This document shows positions 34,347-48,750 of a DNA stretch of 64,000 bases, one piece after another. The position numbers and the translations under genes were made by a program. A model generated the notes under the pieces. That model saw only the letters and a list, made by a program, of their open reading frames with translations. It was not told the origin of the DNA and ran no database searches. This DNA is from Lota lota (lineage: Eukaryota; Chordata; Actinopteri; Gadiformes; Lotidae), in NCBI GenBank assembly GCA_026745465.1, contig JACYXH010000473.1, positions 5,514,691 through 5,578,690 on the forward strand, written 5' to 3'. Position 1 is the stretch's first letter; each line of letters begins with the position of its first letter.

Positions 34347-37300
34347 GTAAGTCAACATATTAAATACAATTTCCTCATAGTCCCTATGTATCTGCATGAT
34401 TTGTATGATAAAGCGGACGGCTTTATTAATTACCGTGGGGACTTAATTTTAATGCAGATTATGTGAAAGTTTAAACCTTCTCTGAAAAGCTGAAAAGATT
34501 GTTATTCAACAACATTCAATATTCATAAAACACCACATATTCATGACAATATATATTTATTGGTGTTTGTCCATAAAGTACCAAGAAATAATCGATCTAT
34601 ATGAAAAACAGGTGTCATTATGGGTACCCTCGCTGACAGCCCATACACAATTTCAACTGGATCTACGACAACAAAAGGAATATTTAATCACACCGCAAAG
34701 AATGCAGACAGTCCATCAACTCCAACCTCAGCATCGTCTTTTAAGCTGAAGGCTACAATATCAAAGCCTTTCACTGCAGAATTATCAAACCGAACAACTA
34801 CAGAATTTCAAGACCTGGCATCGAGTGTTAGGATGGTGGTAAGTTGATTTTATTGGACATCATTTTTTGATAGCCTTCCTATACATTTCATAATAAATGA
34901 TTAATTCAGCATGTTTGGCATATTTGTTGTTGTGGTTTGCTTTGTTCTGGTTAAGCTTTTTGCTTGTCTGGTCTTATGAGCAGAAACTGCTTACAGCACT
35001 ACACTTGATCATTCTTTCAACATTTAAGTTAAAAGTGATGTTAATTCAATCCAGCCATTTTGAAGGGCTATTACATGTTTTAAACTTTGGTATGGTCTAC
35101 CCATAGTGTGATGGGATCTTTCGGGAGACATATGGGCTGGTTTTCATCACCACTAATGTCCTGCGATTCAGGTAAATGGTCCATCATAAATAAAGGTAAT
35201 TGTTGATAGTGTGAATTTAAGCTGTCTTGGGATTTTTCTTATCATGCTACATTTCCAAAAATATTATTTGTTCCAATGTGCTTTGAGCTTCATCTCAAAG
35301 CACAGGGATAAAGAGGAATTGAAATTACCTAATCAATAATATTCAGCTCTAGATAACATTGGGTCAAATAATAAGTACTATTGTATGCCTTATAAGCTAA
35401 ATATTACGGGATATGTGCCCCATTTATAAGCAACAGCATGGAGCTTTCAAGTTGTATTAAGTTGAATTGTAGCGAAATGAAGGCAATCTGTTTTTCAGAC
35501 CGTCCCCCGATGGAAACACTACAATAGAGGTGGAGCTTGTATTCAGTGAGACAGCATCACCTGAAGTGATCCCTTCAGCTAGTGACGTATTGGAGACCAT
35601 GAGAATGGCTGCAGCCAACACCTCTGCTGGCGGAATCTCATTTGATCCTGAATCTATTGTTCTGACAGGTATGCTCACACTTTCCATTTTCGATCCTATG
35701 ATAAAAGTAACAGCAATGGAATATAATGCTAACAGGAAATGCCTTGTCGCTCAAGTATGTCACTTTTCCCGGATTCCTCCAGTTCGTCATCTGACTTTCA
35801 AGTTGGAGGCTACAATATCAGAGCCTTTCACCGCAGAACTATCAAACCAAACAACTGCAGAATTTCAAGAACTGTCATCGACTGTTACGATGGTGGTAAG
35901 TTGATATTTTTTAAATATATTTTAAGACTTTCACTTAGCATTTATTGCATGTCATTTTTTGATCCCCTTCATATACATTTCAAATCAATTGATTAATTCA
36001 GCATAGTTGGCAAATTTGTCATTGTTTGCTTTGTTCTGGTTAAGCTTTTTGCTTTTCTGGTCTTCTGAGCAGAAACTGCATACAGCACTACACTTGATCA
36101 TTCCAAAAACCTGTAAACAGCAGATATGGATTTCATACAGTTATAAATTGAGAAGTGTCATTTCTTTTCAACATTTAGGTTCAAAGTGATGTTAATTAAA
36201 TCCAGCCATTTTGAAGGGCTCTTAAATGTTTTAAACTTTTGCATGGTCTTCCCATAGTGTGATGGGATCTTTCGGGAGACATATGGGCTGGTTTTCATCA
36301 CCACTAATGTCCTGCAATTCAGGTAAATGGTCCATCAAAAATAAATGTCATTGTTGATAGTGTGAATTTAAGCTATCTTGGGATGTTTTTTTTTCGTGCT
36401 ACATTTCCAGAAATGTTATTTGTTCCAATGTACTTTGGGCTTTATCTCAAAGCACAAGAATAAAGCATAATTGAAATGACCTAATCATTTATATTCAGCT
36501 CTACATAACATTTGCTCAACTAATAAGTACAATTGTATGCTTTATAAGTAAAATCTTACGGGATATGTGCCCCATCTATAAGCAACAGCATGGAGCTTTC
36601 AAGTTGTATTAAGTTGAATTGTAGCGTCATGAAGGCAATCGGTTTTTCAGACCGTCCCCCGATGGAACCACTACAATAGAGGTGGAGCTTGTATTCAGTG
36701 AGACAGCATCACCTGATGGGATCCCTTCAGCTAGTGACGTATTGGAGACCATGACAATGGCTGCAGCCAACACCTCTGCTGGCGGAATCACATTTGATCC
36801 TGAATCAATTGTTGTCACAAGTATGGTCACACTTTCCATTTTCGATCCTATGATAAAAGTAACAGCAATGGAATATAATGCTAACAGCAAATGCCTTGTC
36901 GCTCAAGTATGTCACTTTTCCCTGATTCCTCCAGTTCGCCATCTGACTTTCAAGTTGGAGGCTACAATATCAGAGCCTTTCACCGCAGAACTATCAAACC
37001 AAACAACTGCAGAATTTCAAGAACTGTCATCGACTGTTACGATGGTGGTAAGTTGATCTTTTTTAAATATATTTGAAGACTTTCACTTAGCTTTTACTGC
37101 ATGTCATTTTTTGATCCCCTTCCTATACATTTCAAATCAATTGATTCAATCAGCATAGTTGGCAAATTTGTCATTGTTTCTTTGTTCTGGTTAAGCTTTT
37201 TGCTTGTCTGGTATTCTGAGCAGAAACTGCATACAGCACTACACTTGATCATTCCAAAAACCTTTACACAGCATATATTGATTTCATACAGTCATGAAAT

Positions 37301-40300
37301 GAAAAGTGTCATTTCTTTTCAACATTTAGGTTCAAAGTGATGTTAATTAAATCCAGCCGATTTGAATGGCTTTTAAATGTTTTAAACTTTTGCATGGTCT
37401 TCCCATAGTGTGATGGGATCTTTCGGGAGACATATGGGCTGGTTTTCATCACCACTAATGTCCTGCAATTCAGGTAAATGGTCCTTCATAAATAAAGGTC
37501 ATTGTTGATAGTGTGAATTTAAGCTATCTTGAGATGTTTTTTTTAATGCTACATTTCCAAAAATGTTATTTGTTCCAATGTACTTTGGGCTTTATCTCAA
37601 AGCACAAGGATAAAGCATAATTGAAATGACCTAATCATTTATATTCAGCTCTACATAACATTGGCTCAAATAATAAGTACTATTGTATGCTTTATAAGCT
37701 AAATCTTACGGGATATGTGCCCCATCTATAAGCAACAGCACGGAGCTCTCAAGTTGTATTAAGTTGAATTGTAGCATCAAAAAGGCAATCTGTTTTTCAG
37801 ACCGTCCCCCGATGGAATCACTACAATAGAGGTGGAGCTTGTATTCAATGAGACAGCATCACCTGAAGTGATCCCTTCAGCTAGTGACGTATTGGAGACC
37901 ATGAGAATGGCTGCAGCCAACACCTCTGCTGGCGGAATCTCATTTGACCCTGAATCAATTGTTGTGACAGGTATGCTCACACTTTCCATTTTCGATCCTA
38001 TGATAAAAGTAAAAGCAATGGAATATCATGCTAACAACAAATGCCTTGTTGCTCAAGTATGTCGCTTTTCCAGGATTCCTGCCATATGTACATATAAATA
38101 TATAGTTACAAGTAACATGTTCCTTCTTAGAAACGCCAAAGACAACAACAACAACAACGACTACAACTCCAACATCCCCAGTTCGTCCTCTGACTTTCAA
38201 GTTGGAGGCTACAATATCAGAGCCTTTCACCGCAGAACTATCAAACCAAAAAACTGCAGAATTCCACAAATTGGCATCGACTGTTAGGATGGTGGTAAGT
38301 TGATATTTTTTTCATATTTTAAGACTTTCACTTAGCTTTTATTGCATGCCATTCTTCGATACCCTTCCTATACATTTCATATTAATTGATTCGTTCACCA
38401 CGTTTGGCAAATTTGTCGTTGTTTGATTTGTTCTGGTTAAGCTTTCTGCTTGTCTGGTCTTATGAGCAGAAACTGCATACAGCACAACACTTGATTATTC
38501 CAAAAACCTGCAGACAGCATATATCGATTTCATACAGTCATGAATTGAGATGTGTCATTTTTTTCCAACACTTAGGTTAAAAGTGATGTTAATTCAATCC
38601 AGCCATTTAAAAGGGCTTTTACATGTTCTAATATTTTGTATGGTCTTCCCCTAGTGTGATGGGATCTTTCGGGAGACATATGGGCTGGTTTTCATCACCA
38701 CTAATGTCCTGCAATTCAGGTAAATGGTCCTTCATAAATAAAGGTCATTGTTGATAGTGTGTTTTTAAGCTGTCTTGGGTGCTTCAACTCAAAGCACAGG
38801 GATAAAGACTAATTGAAATTACCTAAACAATAATATTCAGCTCTAGATAACATTGGGTCAAAGAGTAAGTACTATTGTATGCCTTGTAAGCTAAATATTA
38901 CGGGATATGTGCCCCATCTATAAGCAACAGCATGGAGCTTTCAAGTTGTATTAAGTTGAATTGTAGCGTCATGAAGGCAATCTGTTTTTCAGACCGTCAA
39001 ACGATGGAACCACTACAATAGAGGTGGAGCTTGTATTCAGTGAGACAGCATCACCTGATGGGATCCCTTCAGCTAGTGACGTATTGGAGACCATGAGAAT
39101 GGCTGCAGCCAACACCTCTGCTGGCGCAATCACATTTGATCCTGAATCTATTGTTGTGACAGGTATGCTCACACTTTCCATTTTCGATCCTATGATAAAA
39201 GTAACAGCCATGGAATATAACGCTAACACGAAATGCCTTGTCGCTCAAGTATATCACTTTTCCCGGGTTCCTCCAGTTCGTCATCTGACTTTCAAGTTGG
39301 AGGCTACAATATCAGAGCCTTTCACCGCAGAACTATCAAACCAAACAACTGAAGAATTTCAAGAACTGTCATCGACTGTTACGATGGTGGTAAGTTGATC
39401 TTTTTTAAATATATTTGAAGACTTTCACTTAGCTTTTACTGCATGTCATTTTTTGATCCCCTTCCTATACATTTCAAATCAATTGATTCAATCAGCATAG
39501 TTGGCAAATTTGTCATTGTTTCTTTGTTCTGGTTAAGCTTTTTGCTTGTCTGGTATTCTGAGCAGAAACTGCATACAGCACTACACTTGATCATTCCAAA
39601 AACCTGTACACAGCAGATATGGATTTCATACAGTTATAAATTGAGAAGTGTCATTTATTTTCAACATTTAGGTTCAAAGTGATGTTAATTAAATCCAGCC
39701 ATTTTGAAGGGCTCTTAAATGTTTTAAACTTTTGCATGGTCTTCCCATAGTGTGATGGGATCTTTCGGGAGACATATGGGCTGGTTTTCATCACCACTAA
39801 TGTCCTGCAATTCAGGTAAATGGTCCATCAAAAATAAATGTCATTGTTGATAGTGTGAATTTAAGCTATCTTGGGATTTTTTTTTCGTGCTACATTTCCA
39901 AAAATGTTATTTGTTCCAATGTACTTTGGGCTTTATCTCAAAGCACAAGGATAAAGTATAATTGAAATTACCTAATCGTTAATATTCAGCTCTACATAAC
40001 ATTGGCTCAAATAATAAGTACTATTGTATGCTTTATAAGCTAAATCTTACGGGATATGTGCCCCATCTATAAGCAACAGCACGGAGCTCTCAAGTTGTAT
40101 TAAGTTGAATTGTAGCATCACGAAGGCAATCTGTTTTTCAGACCGTCCCCCGATGGAAACACTACAATAGAGGTGGAGCTTGTATTCAATGAGACAGCAT
40201 CACCTGAAATGATCCCTTCAGCTAGTGACGTATTGGAGACCATGAGAATGGCTGCAGCCAACACCTCTGCTGGCGGAATCTCATTTGACCCTGAATCAAT

Positions 40301-43300
40301 TGTTGTGACAGGTATGCTCACAATTTCCATTTTCGATCCTATGATAAAAGTAACAGCAATGGAATATCATGCTAACAACAAATGCCTTGTTGCTCAAGTA
40401 TGTCGCTTTTCCAGGATTCCTGCCATATGTACATATAAATATATAGTTACAAGTAACATGTTCCTTCTTAGAAACGCCAAAGACAACAACAACAACAACA
40501 ACGACTACAACTCCAACATCCCCAGTTCGTCCTCTGACTTTCAAGTTGGAGGCTACAATATCAGAGCCTTTCACCGCAGAACTATCAAACCAAAAAACTG
40601 CAGAATTCCACAAATTGGCATCGACTGTTAGGATGGTGGTAAGTTGATATTTTTTTCATATTTTAAGACTTTCACTTAGCTTTTATTGCATGCCACTCTT
40701 CGATACCCTTCCTATACATTTCATATTAATTGATTCGTTCACCACGTTTGGCAAATTTGTCGTTGTTTGATTTGTTCTGGTTAAGCTTTTTGCTTGTCTG
40801 GTCTTATGAGCAGAAACTGCATACAGCACAACACTTGATTATTCCAAAAACCTGCAGACAGCATATATCGATTTCATACAGTCATGAATTGAGATGTGTC
40901 ATTTTTTTCCAACACTTAGGTTAAAAGTGATGTTAATTCAATCCAGCCATTTAAAAGGGCTTTTACATGTTCTAATATTTTGTATGGTCTTCCCCTAGTG
41001 TGATGGGATCTTTCGGGAGACATATGGGCTGGTTTTCATCACCACTAATGTCCTGCAATTCAGGTAAATGGTCCTTCATAAATAAAGGTCATTGTTGATA
41101 GTGTGTTTTTAAGCTGTCTTGGGTGCTTCAACTCAAAGCACAGGGATAAAGACTAATTGAAATTACCTAAACAATAATATTCAGCTCTAGATAACATTGG
41201 GTCAAAGAGTAAGTACTATTGTATGCCTTGTAAGCTAAATATTACGGGATATGTGCCCCATCTATAAGCAACAGCATGGAGCTTTCAAGTTGTATTAAGT
41301 TGAATTGTAGCGTCATGAAGGCAATCTGTTTTTCAGACCGTCAAACGATGGAACCACTACAATAGAGGTGGAGCTTGTATTCAGTGAGACAGCATCACCT
41401 GATGGGATCCCTTCAGCTAGTGACGTATTGGAGACCATGAGAATGGCTGCAGCCAACACCTCTGCTGGCGCAATCACATTTGATCCTGAATCTATTGTTG
41501 TGACAGGTATGCTCACACTTTCCATTTTCGATCCTATGATAAAAGTAACAGCCATGGAATATAACGCTAACACGAAATGCCTTGTCGCTCAAGTATATCA
41601 CTTTTCCCGGGTTCCTCCAGTTCGTCATCTGACTTTCAAGTTGGAGGCTACAATATCAGAGCCTTTCACCGCAGAACTATCAAACCAAACAACTGAAGAA
41701 TTTCAAGAACTGTCATCGACTGTTACGATGGTGGTAAGTTGATATTTTTTAATATATTTTAAGACTTTCACTTAGCATTTATTGCATGTCATTTTTTGAT
41801 CCCCTTCATATACATTTCAAATCAATTGATTAATTCAGCATAGTTGGCAAATTTGTCATTGTTTGCTTTGTTCTGGTTAAGCTTTTTGCTTTTCCTGTCT
41901 TCTGAGCAGAAACTGCATACAGCACTACACTTGATCATTCCAAAAACCTGTACACAGCAGATATGGATTTCATACAGTTATAAATTGAGAAGTGTCATTT
42001 CTTTTCAACATTTAGGTTCAAAGTGATGTTAATTAAATCCAGCCATTTTGAAGGGCTCTTAAATGTTTTAAACTTTTGCATGGTCTTCCCATAGTGTGAT
42101 GGGATCTTTCGGGAGACATATGGGCTGGTTTTCATCACCACTAATGTCCTGCAATTCAGGTAAATGGTCCATCAAAAATAAATGTCATTGTTGATAGTGT
42201 GAATTTAAGCTATCTTGGGATTTTTTTTTCGTGCTACATTTCCAAAAATGTTATTTGTTCCAATGTACTTTGGGCTTTATCTCAAAGCACAAGGATAAAG
42301 TATAATTGAAATTACCTAATCGTTAATATTCAGCTCTACATAACATTGGCTCAAATAATAAGTACTATTGTATGCTTTATAAGCTAAATCTTACGGGATA
42401 TGTGCCCCATCTATAAGCAACAGCACGGAGCTCTCAAGTTGTATTAAGTTGAATTGTAGCATCACGAAGGCAATCTGTTTTTCAGACCGTCCCCCGATGG
42501 AAACACTACAATAGAGGTGGAGCTTGTATTCAATGAGACAGCATCACCTGAAATGATCCCTTCAGCTAGTGACGTATTGGAGACCATGAGAATGGCTGCA
42601 GCCAACACCTCTGCTGGCGGAATCTCATTTGACCCTGAATCAATTGTTGTGACAGGTATGCTCACACTTTCCATTTTCGATCCTATGATAAAAGTAACAG
42701 CAATGGAATATCATGCTAACAACAAATGCCTTGTTGCTCAAGTATGTCGCTTTTCCAGGATTCCTGACATATGTACATATAAATATATAGTTACAAGTAA
42801 CATGTTTCTTCTTAGAAACGCCAAAGACAACAACAACAACAACGACTACAACTCCAACATCCCCAGTTCGTCCTCTGACTTTCAAGTTGGAGGCTACAAT
42901 ATCAGAGCCTTTCACCGCAGAACTATCAAACCAAAAAACTGCAGAATTCCACAAATTGGCATCGACTGTTAGGATGGTGGTAAGTTGATATTTTTTTCAT
43001 ATTTTAAGACTTTCACTTAGCTTTTATTGCATGCCATTCTTCGATACCCTTCCTATACATTTCATATTAATTGATTCGTTCACCACGTTTGGCAAATTTG
43101 TCGTTGTTTGATTTGTTCTGGTTAAGCTTTTTGCTTGTCTGGTCTTATGAGCAGAAACGGCATCCAGCACTACACTTGATTATTCCAAAAACTTGCAGAC
43201 AGCATATATCGATTTCATACAGTCATGAATTGAGATGTGTCATTTTTTTCCAACACTTAGGTTAAAAGTGATGTTAATTCAATCCAGCCATTTAAAAGGG

Positions 43301-46300
43301 CTTTTACATGTTTTAATATTTTGCATGGTCTTCCCATAGTGTGATGGGATCTTTCGGGAGACATATGGGCTGGTTTTCATCACCACTAATGTCCTGCAAT
43401 TCAGGTAAATGGTCCGTCATAAATAAAGGTCATTGTTGATAGTGTGTTTTTAAGCTGTCTTGGGTGCTTCAACTCAAAGCACAGGGATAAAGACTAATTG
43501 AAATTACCTAAACAAAAATATTCAGCTCTAAATAACATTGGGTCAAAGAATAAGTACTATTGTATGCCTTGTAAGCTAAATATTACGGGATATGTGCCCC
43601 ATCTATAAGCAACAGCATGGAGCTTTCAAGTTGTATTAAGTTGAATTGTAGCATCATGAAGGCAATCTGTTTTTCAGACCGTCCCCCGATGGAAACACTA
43701 CAATAGAGGTGGAGCTTGTATTCAATGAGACAGCATCACCTGAAATGATCCCTTCAGCTAGTGACGTATTGGAGACCATGAGAATGGCTGCAGCCAACAC
43801 CTCTGCTGGCGGAATCACATTTGACCCTGAATCAATTGTTGTGACAGGTATGCTCACACTTTCCATTTTCGATCCTATGATAAAAGTAACAGCAATGGAA
43901 TATCATGCTAACATCAAATGCCTTGTTGCTCAAGTATGTCGCTTTTCCAGGATTCCTGACATATGTACATATAAATATATAGTTACAAGTAACATGTTCC
44001 TTCTTAGAAACGCCAAAGACAACAACAACAACAACGACTACAACTCCAACATCCCCAGTTCGTCCTCTGACTTTCAAGTTGGAGGCTACAATATCAGAGC
44101 CTTTCACCGCAGAACTATCAAACCAAAAAACTGCAGAATTCCACAAATTGGCATCGACTGTTAGGATGGTGGTAAGTTGATATTGTTTTCATATTTTAAG
44201 ACTTTCACTTAGCTTTTATTGCATGCCATTCTTCGATACCCTTCCTATACATTTCATATTAATTGATTCGTTCACCAATTTTGGGAAATTTGTCGTTGTT
44301 TGATTTGTTCTGGTTAAGCTTTTTGCTTGTCTGGTCTTATGAGCAGAAACGGCATCCAGCACTACACTTGATTATTCCAAAAACTTGCAGACAGCATATA
44401 TCGATTTCATACAGTCATGAATTGAGATGTGTCATTTTTTTCCAACACTTAGGTTAAAAGTGATGTTAATTCAATCCAGCCATTTAAAAGGGCTTTTACA
44501 TGTTTTAATATTTTGCATGGTCTTCCCATAGTGTGATGGGATCTTTCGGGAGACATATGGGCTGGTTTTCATCACCACTAATGTCCTGCAATTCAGGTAA
44601 ATGGTCCGTCATAAATAAAGGTCATTGTTGATAGTGTGAATTTAAGCTGTCTTGGGTGCTTCAACTCAAAGCACAGGGATAAAGACTAATTGAAATTACC
44701 TAAACAATAATATTCAGCTCTAGATAACATTGGGTCAAAGAATAAGTAAAATTGTATGCCTTATAAGCTAAATATTACGGGATATGTGCCCCAACTATAA
44801 GTAACAGCATGGAGCTTTCAAGTTGTATTAAGTTGAATTGTAGCGTCATGAAGGCAATCTGTTTTTCAGACCGTCAAACGATGGAACCACTACAATAGAG
44901 GTGGAGCTTGTATTCAGTGAGACAGCATCACCTGATGGGATCCCTTCAGCTAGTGACGTATTGGAGACCATGACAATGGCTGCAGCCAACACCTCTGCTG
45001 GCGGAATCACATTTGATCCTAAATCAATTGTTGTCACAAGTATGGTCACACTTTCCATTTTCGATCCTATGATAAAAGTAACAGCAATGGAATATAATGC
45101 TAACAGCAAATGCCTTGTCGCTCAAGTATGTCACTTTTCCCTGATTCCTCCAGTTCGTCATCTGACTTTCAAGTTGGAGGCTACAATATCAGAGCCTTTC
45201 ACCGCAGAACTATCAAACCAAACAACTGCAGAATTTCAAGAACTGTCATCGACTGTTACGATGGTGGTAAGTTGATCTTTTTTAAATATATTTGAAGACT
45301 TTCACTTAGCTTTTACTGCATGTCATTTTTTGATCCCCTTCCTATACATTTCAAATCAATTGATTCAATCAGCATAGTTGGCAAATTTGTCATTGTTTCT
45401 TTGTTCTGGTTAAGCTTTTTGCTTGTCTGGTATTCTGAGCAGAAACTGCATACAGCACTACACTTGATCATTCCAAAAACCTTTACACAGCATATATTGA
45501 TTTCATACAGTCATGAAATGAAAATTGTCATTTCTTTTCAACATTTAGGTTCAAAGTGATGTTAATTAAATCCAGCCGATTTGAATGGCTTTTAAATGTT
45601 TTAAACTTTTGCATGGTCTTCCCATAGTGTGATGGGATCTTTCGGGAGACATATGGGCTGGTTTTCATCACCACTAATGTCCTGCAATTCAGGTAAATGG
45701 TCCTTCATAAATAAAGGTCATTGTTGATAGTGTGAATTTAAGCTATCTTGAGATGTTTTTTTTCATGCTACATTTCCAAAAATGTTATTTGTTCCAATGT
45801 ACTTTGGGTTTTATCTCAAAGCACAAGGATAAAGCATAATTGAAATGACCTAATCATTCATATTGAGCTCTACATAACATTGGCTCAAATAATAAGTACT
45901 ATTGTATGCTTTATAAGCTAAATCTTACGGGATATGTGCCCCATCTATAAGCAACAGCACGGAGCATTCAAGTTGTATTAAGTTGAATTGTAGCATCACG
46001 AAGGCAATCTGTTTTTCAGACCGTCCCCCGATGGAAACACTACAATAGAGGTGGAGCTTGTATTCAATGAGACAGCATCACCTGAAGTGATCCCTTCAGC
46101 TAGTGACGTATTGGAGACCATGAGAATGGCTGCAGCCAACACCTCTGCTGGCGGAATCTCATTTGACCCTGAATCAATTGTTGTGACAGGTATGCTCACA
46201 CTTTCCATTTTCGATCCTATGATAAAAGTAACAGCAATGGAATATCATGCTATCAACAAATGCCTTGTTGCTCAAGTATGTCGCTTTTCCAGGATTCCTG

Positions 46301-48713
46301 CCATATGTACATATAAATATATAGTTACAAGTAACATGTTCCATCTTAGAAACGCCAAAGACAACAACAACAACAACAACAACGACTACAACTCCAACAT
46401 CCCCAGTTCGTCCTCTGACTTTCAAGTTGGAGGCTACAATATCAGAGCCTTTCACCGCAGAACTATCAAACCAAAAAACTGCAGAATTCCAAGAATTGGC
46501 ATCGACTGTTAGGATGGTGGTAAGTTGATATTTTTTTCATATTTTAAGAATTACACTTAGCTTTTATTGCATGCCATTCTTCGATACCCTTCCTATACAT
46601 TTCATATTAATTGATTCGTTCACCATGTTTGGCAAATTTGTCGTTGTTTGATTTGTTCTGGTTAAGCTTTTTGCTTGTCTGGTCTTAAGAGCAGAAACTG
46701 CTTACAGCACTACACTTGATCATTCCAAAAACCTGTATACAGTATATATGGATTTTATAGGGTCATGAATTGAGATGTGTCATTTTCTTTCAACGTTTAA
46801 GTTAAAAGTGATGTTAATTCAATCCAACCATTTTGAAGGGCTATTGCATGTTTTAAACTTTGGTATGGTCTTCCCATAGTGTGATGGGATCTTTCGGGAG
46901 ACATATGGGCTTGTTTTCATCACCACTAATGTCCTGAGATTCAGGTAAATGGTCCATCATAAATAAAGGTCATTGTTGATAGTGTGAATTTAAGTTATCT
47001 TGGATTTTTTTATTGTGCTACATTTCCAAAAATTTTATTTGTTCCAATGTGCTTCATCTCAAAGCACAGGGATAAAGACTAATTGAAATTACCTAATCAA
47101 TAATATTCAGCTCTAGATAACATTGGGTCAAAGAATAAGTAAAATTGTATGCCTTATAAGCTAAATATTACGGGATATGTGCCCCATCTATAAGCAACAG
47201 CATGGAGCTTTCAAGTTGTATTAAGTTGAATTGTAGCGTCATGAAGACAATCTGTTTTTCAGACCGTCCCCCGATGGAACCACTACAATAGAGGTGGAGC
47301 TTGTATTCAGTGAGACAGCATCACCTGATGGGATCCCTTCAGCTAGTGACGTATTGGAGACCATGACAATGGCTGCAGCCAACACCTCTGCTGGCGGAAT
47401 CACATTTGATCCTGAATCAATTGTTGTCACAAGTATGGTCACACTTTCCATTTTCGATCCTATGATAAAAGTAACAGCAATGGAATATAATGCTAACAGC
47501 AAATGCCTTGTCGCTCAAGTATGTCACTTTTCCCTGATTCCTCCAGTTCGTCATCTGACTTTCAAGTTGGAGGCTACAATATCAGAGCCTTTCACCGCAG
47601 AACTATCAAACCAAACAACTGCAGAATTTCAAGAACTGTCATCGACTGTTACGATGGTGGTAAGTTGATCTTTTTTAAATATATTTGAAGACTTTCACTT
47701 AGCTTTTACTGCATGTCATTTTTTGATCCCCTTCCTATACATTTCAAATCAATTGATTCAATCAGCATAGTTGGCAAATTTGTCATTGTTTCTTTGTTCT
47801 GGTTAAGCTTTTTGCTTGTCTGGTATTCTGAAAACCTTTACACAGCATATATTGATTTCATACAGTCATGAAATGAAAAGTGTCATTTCTTTTCAACATT
47901 TAGGTTCAAAGTGATGTTAATTAAATCCAGCCGATTTGAATGGCTTTTAAATGTTTTAAACTTTTGCATGGTCTTCCCATAGTGTGATGGGATCTTTCGG
48001 GAGACATATGGGCTGGTTTTCATCACCACTAATGTCCTGCAATTCAGGTAAATGGTCCTTCATAAATAAAGGTCATTGTTGATAGTGTGAATTTAAGCTA
48101 TCTTGAGATGTTTTTTTTCATGCTACATTTCAAAAATGTTATTTGTTCCAATGTACTTTGGGTTTTATCTCAAAGCACAAGGATAAAGCATAATTGAAAT
48201 GACCTAATCATTCATATTGAGCTCTACATAACATTGGCTCAAATAATAAGTACTATTGTATGCTTTATAAGCTAAATCTTACGGGATACGTGCCCCACTA
48301 TAAGCAACAGCACGGAGCATTCAAGTTGTATTAAGTTGAATTGTAGCATCACGAAGGCAATCTGTTTTTCAGACCGTCCCCCGATGGAAACACTACAATA
48401 GAGGTGGAGCTTGTATTCAATGAGACAGCATCACCTGAAGTGATCCCTTCAGCTAGTGACGTATTGGAGACCATGAGAATGGCTGCAGCCAACACCTCTG
48501 CTGGCGGAATCTCATTTGACCCTGAATCAATTGTTGTGACAGGTATGCTCACACTTTCCATTTTCGATCCTATGATAAAAGTAACAGCAATGGAATGTCA
48601 TGCTAACAACAAATGCCTTGTTGCTCAAGTATGTCGCTTTTCCAGGATTCCTGCCATATGTACATATAAATATATAGTTACAAGTAACATGTTCCCTCTT
48701 AGAAACGCCAAAG

Positions 48714-48750
<37 letters not shown>

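Noticed and set aside
36682-37056. 124-codon single-exon genes ending TMVVS
   Set aside because: They are exon C plus a stop-free 114-nt intron plus exon A. The donor and acceptor are present and the ending VVS is read-through of GTAAGT.
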